A DNA stretch of 28,532 nucleotides from NCBI GenBank assembly GCA_964469555.1, contig CAYYAQ010000063.1, positions 1 through 28,532 on the forward strand, written 5' to 3'. Below, piece after piece: positions 9,201 through 18,426 of this stretch (positions are counted from its first letter, which is position 1; each line of letters begins with the position of its first letter). The DNA comes from CAYYAQ01 sp964469555 (GTDB taxonomy: Bacteria > Planctomycetota > UBA1135 > UBA2386). Position numbers and translations under genes: made by a program. A model generated the notes under the pieces. It saw only the letters and a program-made list of their open reading frames with translations. It was not told where the DNA came from and made no database searches.

Positions 9201-9339
9201 TGCTGACCGTGGGGGAATCGATGTCCGGGAATTCACGCACCCCGAGGCGTGCGTATCCGACGATGCCGAGAACGACGGCGGCGAGGCTGAGCACCGTCGC
9301 GAAGACGGGTCGCTTGACGGAGATGTCGGAGAGGATCAC
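6202..9339 (-). CDS. RND multidrug efflux permease (HAE1/AcrB family)
   Basis: At 1045 residues it has the normal length of an AcrB/MexF-type inner-membrane proton antiporter. The N-terminus (LSDISVKRPVFATVLSLAAV) is the typical first membrane helix, and two large periplasmic loops and 12 membrane segments are expected. Proton-relay residues are present: Asp401-Asp402 in LVVDDAIVV and Lys922 in GLATKNG. Such pumps move drugs, bile-acid-like compounds or metabolites with a fusion protein and an outer-membrane channel. It starts with GTG at 9339, which overlaps the TGA of the upstream fusion-protein gene as GTGA, so translation is probably coupled. No TolC-like channel gene is in the window, so the channel must be encoded elsewhere. 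Substrate unknown. Confidence 0.95.
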   Translation of the reverse strand: MILSDISVKRPVFATVLSLAAVVLGIVGYARLGVREFPDIDSPTVSIDTTYPGAAASIVETRVTQVIEDAVSGVEGIRTISSETSDGRSSITVEFVLERDIDGGANDIRDRVSRVLQDLPEEADPPEIAKVDSSSDSVFWLSLTSDKRDVMELTDYAERYIVDQLSTVPGVARIRKGGGSRYAMRIWLDRQALAAANLTVGDVEQALRAQNVELPAGRVESTNREFTVRVERGFRTAENFSRLVVGRGQRGHLVRLNEVAQVERGATDDRTSFRRNRVDMVGLGILRQAKANTLDVIACVKERVERIKKSLPPDIEIHPSSDSSVYINAAIEQVWKTLAITALVVVLVIFLFLGNARATLVPAITVPVSLVGTFFVLYLLGFSINLLTLLALVLAIGLVVDDAIVVLENISRRTRNGEPPLRASYLGSRQVAFAVVATTVVLIAVFVPISLLSGNTGKLFAEFALALAGAVFVSTLVALTLTPAMCAFMLRKGAPPRLSRLVDDGFRPIQAGYRWFLEGMIRQPLAAVILVVGLSATIGGLYRSLPQEYAPPEDRGNFRITAKGPEGASYPHSVRMAKKIEDVMMEIYDAGEAQRVLIRVPGSWRSGGDVNSAFGTVLLKLDDTDRRSTRDVMKEVNEKLAALAGYKAFCIPRSGLLRRSGQPVQFVLTGSTFTELVEWRDVLLARAAENPNLTAVGSDYEETKPQLEIVVNTDRAADLGVSVREIGRTLETLMGSRRVTTFVDRGEEYDVILEARDADKRSPQDLELVYVRSTTTDKLVPLANLVELRSFADSSTLNRYNRLRAITITANLAEGYSLGEALTFLQDVVRDDLRGAPGVAYKGQSREFVEASGALMFTFGISLLLVYLVLAAQFESFLQPLVILLTVPLAVFGGLAGLWLFDQSLNIYSQIALVILIGLATKNGILIVEFANQLRDKGRSVHDAVLEASVLRLRPILMTGLSTSLGSIPLVLATGAGGEARVAIGVVVVAGVSIATLTTLIVVPSIYALVARVTGSPEKRSRELTRQLAEGVNPEIDDDLRARTA

Positions 9340-10421
9340 CGGGTTTTCACCACCCGCACCTTGAGACCCTGGTCGGGTTTCACGAGGCCTTCATCGACGG
9401 GCACGAGCCCTTCGACGACGACGAGGTCAGCAGGCGCGAGACCGGAGACGATCTCGACAGTGTCGACGCGACGCCGCCCGATCGACACGCTGACGCGTCT
9501 CGCGGTGTCTTCCGAATCCACTCGGAATACGAAGTGCCTTCGACCGGAGAGGATCAGCGCCTCCTCGGGGACCTGCAACACCGATCGCGCGCCACGGTTG
9601 ATCGTCACCTTGAGCAGCATGCCGGGACGAAGCTTGCGATCAGGGTTGGGCATGCGTGCGCGGAAAGTGATGGAGCGCGTTCGGGAGTCGAGTCGCGTGT
9701 CGATCGTCGCGACTTCACCCGGGAACAACTGTCCCGGCCACGCGACGCTACGCGCGGTGATCGTCATTCCAGTCTTCACGTTCGGCAGCCACGGTTCCGG
9801 AATCGTGAAGTCGAGTTTCACGATGGACAGATCGTCGAGTGTCGTGATGACCGTCGAAGGCTGCACGTATGCGCCAACGCTGACCCGTCGCAACCCGAGC
9901 ACGCCCGAGAACGGCGCGACGATGCGGCGATCCGCGATCGCCGCTTCCAGGCTGAGGACGCGAGCCTCGGCGGCGTCGAGCAGGGCCTTTGCTTCATCGT
10001 GCTCGCGTTCACTGGTGAGGTCCCGATCGAACAGGTCTTTGGCGCGTTTGAAGTTGAGCCGCCGGTCATCGCGGACGGCCACGGCCTCGGTGAGTTGCGC
10101 CGTCTCCTCGTTTGCGTGCATCTCGACCAGGAGGTCGCCCTTCTTCACGTTCTCCCCGTCTTCGAAGTGGATGACGGCGACGTGGTCTGCGCGGTTTGGC
10201 GTGATCGACACGGACTCATTGGCCTTGACCGTGCCGAGGGCCTCGAGCGTGTCCGCGAACGGGACCTTCGCCACTCGTGCGAGGATGACGGACGGCGCAC
10301 TACGCCCGCCTTCACTACCGTTGACCTTCTTCGAGGTGCCCGCGAACAGTTCGGGGAACCCGAGTAGGAATGCGGTGGCGACGGCGCCGAGCGCGATCAG
10401 GTAGACGAGGGCAGTGCGCAT
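9336..10421 (-). CDS. RND efflux membrane fusion protein (HlyD/AcrA family)
   Basis: The 361-residue protein begins with a single membrane anchor (residues 4-25). A split lipoyl domain follows (EALGTVKANESVSITP and later IVAPFSGVLGLRRVSVGAYV), flanking an alpha-hairpin of about residues 110-160. Beta-barrel and membrane-proximal domains complete it. These features define periplasmic adaptor proteins that join an RND pump to an outer-membrane channel. It is the first gene of a two-gene operon, and its last four bases are shared with the permease start. The gene is divergent from the ThuA-type gene, and the shared upstream region of about 200 bp holds two inverted repeats that could be operators. 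No regulator gene is adjacent. Confidence 0.93.
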   Translation of the reverse strand: MRTALVYLIALGAVATAFLLGFPELFAGTSKKVNGSEGGRSAPSVILARVAKVPFADTLEALGTVKANESVSITPNRADHVAVIHFEDGENVKKGDLLVEMHANEETAQLTEAVAVRDDRRLNFKRAKDLFDRDLTSEREHDEAKALLDAAEARVLSLEAAIADRRIVAPFSGVLGLRRVSVGAYVQPSTVITTLDDLSIVKLDFTIPEPWLPNVKTGMTITARSVAWPGQLFPGEVATIDTRLDSRTRSITFRARMPNPDRKLRPGMLLKVTINRGARSVLQVPEEALILSGRRHFVFRVDSEDTARRVSVSIGRRRVDTVEIVSGLAPADLVVVEGLVPVDEGLVKPDQGLKVRVVKTR

Positions 10422-10466
10422 GGCGGGGAGTCTACGTCGAGGAGGGGGGGGAAGCGTAACGGATCA

Positions 10467-10494
10467 GGACATTCCGTGTGGACCTCCAATGTCC
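10467..10494. promoter_or_regulatory. Inverted repeat in the RND/ThuA divergent region
   Basis: GGACATT at 10467-10473 and AATGTCC at 10488-10494 form perfect 7-bp arms with a 14-bp spacer. They lie about 46 bp upstream of the fusion-protein start. The position would suit a repressor site for the efflux operon; function is inferred. Confidence 0.28.
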
Positions 10495-10504
10495 CATGGA
10501 GGCG

Positions 10505-10533
10505 ATCAAAATCTTCCCGGACACGGTTTTGAT
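10505..10533. promoter_or_regulatory. AT-rich inverted repeat in the RND/ThuA divergent region
   Basis: ATCAAAATC (10505-10513) pairs with GGTTTTGAT (10525-10533), eight Watson-Crick pairs plus one G-T, with an 11-bp spacer. It is an AT-rich island in GC-rich sequence and lies between two divergent genes, so an operator or a promoter element is plausible. Confidence 0.28.
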
Positions 10534-10618
10534 AGTCACGGGAGATAGGTGGAGTCGGTACGTTTCGGGGTGTTCGGCGCCAACCTCCCATGGCGTCGTG
10601 AACCCCACCTCGACCGAC

Positions 10619-12058
10619 ATGAAGCCCTCCAATCTCGCGGCCACGTTCCTTTGTGCACTGTTGATTCTGTTGATCGCACCCGCCGGGGTCGCGCAGGAGA
10701 AGCCGGTGGCGAAACCCGCGCAGGACGACGGTCGGATCCCCGTGCTGTTGATCACCGGCGCCAACAATCACGAGTGGCAGTTCACGGCGCCGTCGCTGCA
10801 GCGCATCCTCGCCGAGAGCGGTCGCTTCGACGTCACGGTGACGGACGAACCGGCCAAGACCCTCGCCGACGCCGAGGCGATCGCGAGGTACCGCGTGTTC
10901 GTTCTCGACTACTGCGGTCCGCGCTGGGGCCAGGCCGCGGAGAAGAACTTTCTCGCGGCTGTCGAGCGCGGCGCTGGCGTGAGTGTCATCCACGCTTCCA
11001 ACAGTGCCTTCAAGGGTTGGGTCGAGTTCGAGAAACTCGTGATGTTCTGCTGGCGGAAGGGAACCGGCCACGGACGGTTCCACGCCTTCGACGTCAAGGT
11101 CACCGATCGCGACCATCCGCTGACGAAGGACATGCCGGACCTGCGAACGCACCCGGACGAACTCTATCACGCTCTCGTGCACATGCACGGCGCGAAGCAC
11201 CGCGTGCTCGCGACCGCGCATTCGAGCAAGAAGTCCGGTGGTTCAGGCAACGACGAACCGATGGTCATCGTGCGCACCTGGGGCAAGGGTCGTGTGTTCC
11301 ACACTCCACTTGGCCACGTCTGGCGAAACGTACTCGCCACGCGCGCGTCCCACGCCGATCCGCAGTTTCGCCAACTCGTCGCGAGAGGAACGGAATGGGC
11401 AGCTACCGGCAGAGTCACGCTTCCTTCGCAGCCGCCGAACTTCCTCACCGCAGCGGAAAAGAAGGCGGGGTTCCGGCTGGTGTTCAACGGTCGCGACTTG
11501 ACTGGTTGGCGCGGCTACAAGAAGAAAGATGCTTCGAAAGGCTGGATCGTCGAAGACGGCGCGATCCACAGGGCCGGCGGCGGCGGCGATCTGATCACGT
11601 CTGAGCAGTTCGGTGACTTCGATCTACGGTTCGACTGGAAGGTCGGTCGCGGTAGCAACAGCGGCGTCATCTACCACGTGCGCGAGACGCAGAACGCGAC
11701 GTACCGTACGGGGCCGGAGTATCAGGTTCTCGACGACGCGAATCACCGTGCGGGGTCGAAGCACGCCGCGGCGTCGCTCTACGACATGGTCGCGCCGAAG
11801 GGCAACAAGCCGAAACCGACGGGTGCCTACAACACCGGTCGCATCGTGATCCGAAAGGGTCGGTTGGAGCACTGGCTCAACGGTGTCAAGGTCGTCGACA
11901 GCCCGATCGCGGGCGAGGAGTGGAAGGCGATGATCCGCGCGAGCAAGTTCAGGAAAATGCCGGAATTCGGCACTTACGCTTCCGGTCACATCGCCCTGCA
12001 GGATCACGGCAACGCGGTGTGGTACCGCAGCATCCGCATCAAGGTTTTCAAAGACTGA
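10619..12058 (+). CDS. Exported ThuA-like and DUF1080 (3-keto-disaccharide hydrolase) fusion protein
   Basis: I place the start at ATG 10619 because it begins a clean signal peptide (MKPSNLAATFLCALLILLIA, ending GVA before Gln26); the open frame upstream lacks one. The 479-residue product has a ThuA-like domain at about 37-240 (VLLITGANNHEW at its start, TWGKGRVFHTPLGH near its end). A DUF1080 domain follows at about 285-478 (FRLVFNGRDLTGW, SNSGVIYHVRE, YNTGRIVIRKGRLEHWLNG). ThuA is linked to trehalose utilisation. DUF1080 proteins are beta-jelly-roll proteins, some of which act on 3-keto-disaccharides. The pairing suggests periplasmic handling of oxidised sugars from polysaccharides, which suits planctomycetes. 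A GCGCC/GGCGC hairpin starts directly after the stop codon. Confidence 0.9.
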   Translation: MKPSNLAATFLCALLILLIAPAGVAQEKPVAKPAQDDGRIPVLLITGANNHEWQFTAPSLQRILAESGRFDVTVTDEPAKTLADAEAIARYRVFVLDYCGPRWGQAAEKNFLAAVERGAGVSVIHASNSAFKGWVEFEKLVMFCWRKGTGHGRFHAFDVKVTDRDHPLTKDMPDLRTHPDELYHALVHMHGAKHRVLATAHSSKKSGGSGNDEPMVIVRTWGKGRVFHTPLGHVWRNVLATRASHADPQFRQLVARGTEWAATGRVTLPSQPPNFLTAAEKKAGFRLVFNGRDLTGWRGYKKKDASKGWIVEDGAIHRAGGGGDLITSEQFGDFDLRFDWKVGRGSNSGVIYHVRETQNATYRTGPEYQVLDDANHRAGSKHAAASLYDMVAPKGNKPKPTGAYNTGRIVIRKGRLEHWLNGVKVVDSPIAGEEWKAMIRASKFRKMPEFGTYASGHIALQDHGNAVWYRSIRIKVFKD

Positions 12059-12072
12059 GCGCCCGTTGGCGC
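12059..12072 (+). terminator. Short hairpin directly after the ThuA-DUF1080 stop codon
   Basis: GCGCC (12059-12063) and GGCGC (12068-12072) form a 5-bp stem with loop CGTT, beginning at the base after TGA. No T-run follows. It may be a weak terminator or 3'-end stabiliser. Confidence 0.3.
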
Positions 12073-12109
12073 ACACCCGTCCCCCAACCAACAAGAAGAA
12101 GATCAGTCC

Positions 12110-12514
12110 TTGGCGCAAGTGTTGAAAGGCAGCCTGTCCGCTCTCGCACTCTCGCGGCTTGTGTTCTGCGCGGTGCCTTGGGTTCGCGGGTCGTCGTCCC
12201 GCACCTTGTCGAGTCAACAGGCCGCGGGCCCTATCGACGCACCAAAGCGGAACGGCTCCATTCGACCGTCGATGGCTTTTGGCGAGATCTCGACCAAGCC
12301 GGGCGGGGGTACCGAGTCCTCGAGTTCGTTGCTCTACGGGTTCGAGGCAGGTGCCCGCTTTACTGGAAAGGGATTTGGTGCCGCGGTCGGGTACTACAAC
12401 CGCAGGTGGGACGTCGACAGCGTAACGTTCACGGACATGCCGGTACCGCTGACACTGGTGGGGCGGAACCAGTCGTTCGACGGGTTCATGATCACCGCGA
12501 ATGTGAGATGGTGA
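12110..12514 (+). CDS. Small outer-membrane beta-barrel-like protein or remnant
   Basis: The frame encodes up to 134 residues from a TTG (a GTG at 12119 is also possible). The C-terminal half alternates polar and hydrophobic residues (LLYGFEAGARFTGKGFGAAV, GYYNRRWDV, FDGFMITANVRW) and ends in Trp, like the last strands of an outer-membrane beta-barrel with its assembly signal. The N-terminal half is a poor signal peptide rich in Arg, Ser and Cys, with no good ribosome-binding site. The frame is the same as the preceding ThuA-DUF1080 gene and stays open from that stop codon. I read it as the decayed 3' end of a longer barrel gene, or a very small exported protein; coding potential is moderate. 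Confidence 0.42.
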   Translation: MAQVLKGSLSALALSRLVFCAVPWVRGSSSRTLSSQQAAGPIDAPKRNGSIRPSMAFGEISTKPGGGTESSSSLLYGFEAGARFTGKGFGAAVGYYNRRWDVDSVTFTDMPVPLTLVGRNQSFDGFMITANVRW

Positions 12515-12530
12515 GGCCGGAACCAGCAGC

Positions 12531-13271
12531 ATGGGCAACGTCCTGATCTTCGGCGCGACTTCGGCGATCGCAGCCGAGGTCGCCCGACTGTATGCGGCGC
12601 GGGGCGACCGACTGTTTCTCGTCGGACGAGACCCGGAAAAGCTCTCGTCCCTCGTGACATCGATCGGTGATCGTGTCGTCGGCCACGAGAGTTGCGACCT
12701 CAACGAACTCGAGTCGAATGCCGGGCGAGTCCAACAGGCGATCGATGCGCTCGGTGGGCTCGACATCGCGTTGATCGCGCACGGTTACCTGGGAGACCAG
12801 ATCCGGAGCGAGACCGAGTTCGAGCACGCCAGGCAGGTCCTCTCGACGAACTATCTGTCGGCGCTGTCGCTGTTGATGCCGCTCGCGAACTTTTTCGAGT
12901 CACAGGGCCGCGGCCACCTCGCCGCGATCACGTCCGTGGCGGGAGAACGTGGTCGCCCTCGCAACTACACGTATGGTTCAGCCAAGGGCGGGCTGACCAA
13001 GTACCTTCAGGGCATGCGCAGCCGGATGTACCGGACCGACGTGTGGATTCACAATCTGAAGCTCGGGCCCGTCGACACACCGATGACCGTTGATCACGAG
13101 AAGCACGCGCTGTTCGGCGAGAAGAAGAAAGTCGCGCGGGGTATCGTCAAGGCGACGGATAGCCGGAGACACGTGACCTATCTTCCTCGCGTGTGGGCTC
13201 TGGTGATGTTCGTCGTGCGAATCGTGCCGGAGCCGATCTTCCAGCGGTTCAAATTCCTCGCCGGTAGATAG
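12531..13271 (+). CDS. Short-chain dehydrogenase/reductase
   Basis: The 246-residue enzyme has a Rossmann fold. The nucleotide-binding motif is GATSAIA (residues 8-14, with Ala in place of the last Gly, as in some sugar-reductase subgroups). NAD(P)-site residues include D57 in SCDLNE, and the catalytic set is Asn107, Ser135, Tyr148 and Lys152 (YGSAK). The SVAGERGRPRNYTYGSAKGG stretch is like DprE2-type reductases, which reduce a keto group on a lipid-linked sugar, but many related oxidoreductases share it. A C-terminal hydrophobic, basic segment (WALVMFVVRIVPEP) could contact the membrane. It follows the barrel-like frame by 16 bp and converges on the TMTC-like gene. A role in glycan or lipid-sugar reduction is inference. 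Confidence 0.85.
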   Translation: MGNVLIFGATSAIAAEVARLYAARGDRLFLVGRDPEKLSSLVTSIGDRVVGHESCDLNELESNAGRVQQAIDALGGLDIALIAHGYLGDQIRSETEFEHARQVLSTNYLSALSLLMPLANFFESQGRGHLAAITSVAGERGRPRNYTYGSAKGGLTKYLQGMRSRMYRTDVWIHNLKLGPVDTPMTVDHEKHALFGEKKKVARGIVKATDSRRHVTYLPRVWALVMFVVRIVPEPIFQRFKFLAGR

Positions 13272-13285
13272 TCCGATAAGCCTGC

Positions 13286-15322
13286 TCAGCGGCGAGCTGC
13301 CAGGAGTTGTTTCTTCGCGTTCTCCACGGTCGTGCGGAAGCCGCCCGGCATGTCCAGGTCGTCGATCATCGCGTCGAGAATATGCTCGACGGCGGACCAA
13401 TCGGACAAGGTCGCGTAGCAAGTCGCGGCGGCGATTCGGGCGTGGACGAACATGGGCATCACGCGTTGCTCGGCGAGCAGCCGCCACAAAGCTGGCTCGA
13501 ATTCGTCGAGGATGACGCGGGCTTCGGTCGCGTCCTGGACACCGTCCCGACTCGCGAAGAGACCGCGGTATATCGCCAGCAGTTGGTCGTGGGGGAAGCG
13601 TCTCTTGCTCTCATCGAGAGCCATCCGCAAACTGTTGACCGGAAAGTTCCCGGTTGTCATCGCTCGGTTGACGAACGAAACCCACGTCGCCGCGATGTCG
13701 GCGTCGGTCTGTAGCGCGTCCTGGAGTTGTCGCATGGTGGCGGACGCGATGCCGGACGGGTGTTGGATTCCCTCGAGTGCGCGCTGAACTTTGAGACGGA
13801 GACCGATGTGGCTGAACGGGCTGTGGCACGCGCGAACGTACCAGTGTTTCGCCTCTTGCGTCTCCCTGCGCCCGCTGTGGAAGCTCGCGAGCTTGAGCAA
13901 CGCCTGCGGGTATTCCGGATAGATCGCGAGGGCCGTGTGGACGCTAGCGACCGCGGCGACCTTTTCGGGAGGTTTGCGGTTGTAGAGGATGGCCGCGATG
14001 TCGTGGTGCATGTTCGCAGAGCCCGGTTGCACCTGGACATCGCTGAACAGGAGCGGTTCGTCTTCGTCCCAGAGATTGTTCCGCGGAAGTACGATGGCGA
14101 CGTTCAGCGCGACATAGATTCCGAGGCCGATTCTCATCGGCTTGGCTTGCTTCGCGAACTGGATCAAGAGCAGCGCCACTATCAGACAAAGGCCGAGGCT
14201 CGGTGTGTAGTAGAGGCGTTCGCCGAAGATCGTGCCGGCCACCACTGGAACGTTGGACGCCGTGAACGAGAAACCGAGCAACAACGCCATCCCGAGGAAG
14301 AGAAGCGGCAGCCTCTTCGCGAATACGAGACCGGTGATGAGAATGGTCAACAACGCGACGGTCGACGCCAAGAACCCGGGATCGGAGGGCGACGTGACGA
14401 TCGAGAACGTGCCGACGCCGTACAGGAACGACAGGGGGTAGGGCACGAGACACTTGTACAGGCCGTAGCCCCAGATCTTGATCGCGGTGAGGAGACGCGT
14501 CGTCGTGTCGACGTGGGCGAGCGGGTTCTTGAGGTTATCGATTTCACGAGGGATGTGGGACATGTCCGCGAGGGCGTTGTTGCGGAGCAGGAACCAGATG
14601 AGGAGCGCGGGTACGACGACGATGGCGTACTTCAAGAGCCAGGATCGTGTATCGCCGATTAGCCAACCACGTGCGAGCTGGAAGCACGGCAAGAAAGCGA
14701 CCCACGCGAGCGCACTCTCCTTCGAACAAAACGCGACGAGCAAGAGCACGCTGCTGGCCACGAGGCTCCCCTTCGTGTTTCTTCCAAACAAGAGCAGTGC
14801 TCCGAGGCCGCAGGTGAACGCGAGAAGCTCGGTTCGTCCGACAATGCTGACGACGACCTCGTGGTGGATGGCGTGCGCGCCGAAGAGCAGCGCGGTCATC
14901 ACTGCGACGGGCGGACTTATCTTGAGGCTCAGGACGAAACGCCAGACCAGCACCACGGCGAGAAGGTGGAGGAGGAGGTCGATGATGTGGTGGGGGACCG
15001 CATGGTTCTTCGCCGAGAAACTCGGCTTACTGAGCAGGTGGTGCGTCAGTGCGAACGAGTAGATCGGCACGGGTCGGTAGAGCGCGTCATACGTTTCGTT
15101 GCCGGCCCAAAAGTGTTGGGTGAAGTAGAACGCGGGGCTGTGCAGCGTGCTGATGAGCGGCTGCTCGGCTCCGTTTCGGAAGGTGGGCTTCGCGAGCAGC
15201 GCTGCGTCGACGGCAAACGCGTTGCCGACCGAGGGGACGTACATGGCGAACACCAGGAGGAGCGTCAACCAGAGCCCGCGGGTCGGCGTCTTTGGTTGGT
15301 CGCTCGCTGATTGTCCGGACAT
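13286..15322 (-). CDS. TMTC-like membrane glycosyltransferase (GT-C) with TPR-like tail
   Basis: This 678-residue protein has about ten membrane helices in residues 15-435. The opening is typical of the TMTC/O-mannosyltransferase-like GT-C group: an acidic residue in the first extracytoplasmic loop (FAVDAALL), then YRPVPIYSFALTHHLL, HAIHHEVVVSIVGRTELLA and FCSKESALAWVAF. RLYYTPSLGLCL marks a late helix. The C-terminal 240 residues are soluble and helical, consistent with TPR-like repeats (HTALAIYPEYPQALLKLASF). Family members transfer sugars from lipid carriers to exported proteins or glycans; the substrate here is unknown. It is transcribed alone, 237 bp after the phosphodiesterase gene. Its stop codon sits in a small hairpin shared with the converging dehydrogenase. 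A second, broken relative seems to lie at 21162-21680. Confidence 0.8.
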   Translation of the reverse strand: MSGQSASDQPKTPTRGLWLTLLLVFAMYVPSVGNAFAVDAALLAKPTFRNGAEQPLISTLHSPAFYFTQHFWAGNETYDALYRPVPIYSFALTHHLLSKPSFSAKNHAVPHHIIDLLLHLLAVVLVWRFVLSLKISPPVAVMTALLFGAHAIHHEVVVSIVGRTELLAFTCGLGALLLFGRNTKGSLVASSVLLLVAFCSKESALAWVAFLPCFQLARGWLIGDTRSWLLKYAIVVVPALLIWFLLRNNALADMSHIPREIDNLKNPLAHVDTTTRLLTAIKIWGYGLYKCLVPYPLSFLYGVGTFSIVTSPSDPGFLASTVALLTILITGLVFAKRLPLLFLGMALLLGFSFTASNVPVVAGTIFGERLYYTPSLGLCLIVALLLIQFAKQAKPMRIGLGIYVALNVAIVLPRNNLWDEDEPLLFSDVQVQPGSANMHHDIAAILYNRKPPEKVAAVASVHTALAIYPEYPQALLKLASFHSGRRETQEAKHWYVRACHSPFSHIGLRLKVQRALEGIQHPSGIASATMRQLQDALQTDADIAATWVSFVNRAMTTGNFPVNSLRMALDESKRRFPHDQLLAIYRGLFASRDGVQDATEARVILDEFEPALWRLLAEQRVMPMFVHARIAAATCYATLSDWSAVEHILDAMIDDLDMPGGFRTTVENAKKQLLAARR

Positions 15323-15559
15323 GGGCTTAGGAGACGAGCGCTCGGGGCGTAGATCAACCCTCGAGGTTGTTTTCGCGTTGTTCTTGTGTCTATCGCTTGT
15401 CCGCGGTCCTACACGTGCGCCACCACGTTCTCGTGCTCCTGCGACTGCAGGATCGCGAAAGCCACGTGGCTCATCGCACTGTTGATCCTCCGGAGGTGGA
15501 TCGCACTCGATTCGTGGGACGTCAGTTTCCCGGCGTTAGGGCGCGCGAAGTGCCGGTCA

Positions 15560-16315
15560 TCAACGCAGTTCGGCGAGGACGGAGACGAGGGTCTTTGGAT
15601 CATCCGTGATGATGCCGTCTACGCCGGACTCGACGGCGGCGCGCATGGCGTCCGGCGTGTTGACGGTCCACGTGACGATCGAAAGGTCGTGGCGGTGAGC
15701 GCCGCGGATCGCGGCATCACTGAGTTTGCTCCACTCGAGAGAGAGGCCCCGGTAGCCCTCGGCCACGAGCTGCTCATACCAGTCGTCCGCGATGTTCTCA
15801 TCGTCGTGGTGGTGCGGATCCTCATCGATGTAGACCATTCGGGCGTCGGGGAGGATCGTGTGAATCTCGTGTGCCTGCACGTCGTTCCAGGCACAGACCG
15901 ACACGTGATCGTGGGGGAAGTCGGCGTCGAGCAGGGCGTTCGAGATCGCCTCGACGGCGCCGTTTACCTTGAGGTCGAGGATGAGTCGCGCTTGATCACG
16001 ACAAAGCGCTGCGAGTTCGGCGAGGGACGGGATCGGTTCCCCTCGGTACTCGCTGCCCGTTCTTGAGCCGGCATCGATTGCGCGGAGTTCGTGGATCGTC
16101 AAGGCAGATGCGTCGCCTGTGCGGTCCGTCGTCCGGTCGAGGTCGTCGTCGTGGAACAGGAACGCGACGCCGTCCGCCGCAATCCTCACGTCCGTCTCGA
16201 TCGCAGTTGCGCCGAGATCGAGGGCTTGTCGAAATGCGACCATCGTGTTCTCGGGGGCGATGATGTTGTTGCCGCGGTGGGCGACGATCTGGGTCTTGTG
16301 CGTGGGGGATTCCAT
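15560..16315 (-). CDS. Glycerophosphodiester phosphodiesterase
   Basis: From ATG 16315 the protein has 251 residues; a TTG three codons upstream is a weaker alternative. Family motifs are clear: IVAHRGNN with catalytic His13, APENT, the metal-binding pair in ETDV, and FLFHDDDLDRTT with the second catalytic His. The C-terminal part (VTWTVNTPDAMRAAVESGVDGIITDDP) is the usual TIM-barrel end. The enzyme hydrolyses glycerophosphodiesters released from phospholipids to glycerol 3-phosphate and an alcohol. There is no signal peptide, so it is cytoplasmic, like UgpQ. An acidic His-rich insertion (DEDPHHHDDENIADDW) sits before the last strands and could bind metal. It has no obvious pathway partner next to it. 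Confidence 0.92.
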   Translation of the reverse strand: MESPTHKTQIVAHRGNNIIAPENTMVAFRQALDLGATAIETDVRIAADGVAFLFHDDDLDRTTDRTGDASALTIHELRAIDAGSRTGSEYRGEPIPSLAELAALCRDQARLILDLKVNGAVEAISNALLDADFPHDHVSVCAWNDVQAHEIHTILPDARMVYIDEDPHHHDDENIADDWYEQLVAEGYRGLSLEWSKLSDAAIRGAHRHDLSIVTWTVNTPDAMRAAVESGVDGIITDDPKTLVSVLAELR

Positions 16316-16505
16316 TGGGGGCAACCGTACTACCTAGTGTGTTCGGCCAGTCCGGTCGTCGGGTTGAGAGCTTCCGCGCAATGGCGGGTTATGGAGTGAA
16401 GTACGTGGGGCCACTCGCCTTGCGCACCATTCGTCGTCGTGTGAGGAGGCATCTCTGGTATCGTGCTCGGGCCCCGTCCGGGCGCCGCCCGAGAATCGAA
16501 CCGAT

Positions 16506-18425
<1,920 letters not shown>

Positions 18426-18426
18426 C

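Noticed and set aside
8386..10404. 672-codon open frame on the plus strand
   Set aside because: It is antisense to the RND permease and fusion protein, whose families are certain. The product is Arg/Ser/Thr-rich without motifs and reflects GC-rich codon bias.
13727..14662. 311-codon plus-strand frame
   Set aside because: It is antisense to the TMTC-like gene, which has clear membrane helices and family motifs.
15409..15603. 64-codon minus-strand frame between the phosphodiesterase and TMTC-like genes
   Set aside because: It overlaps the phosphodiesterase end, has no good start signal and no recognisable domain; evidence is too thin to call a gene.
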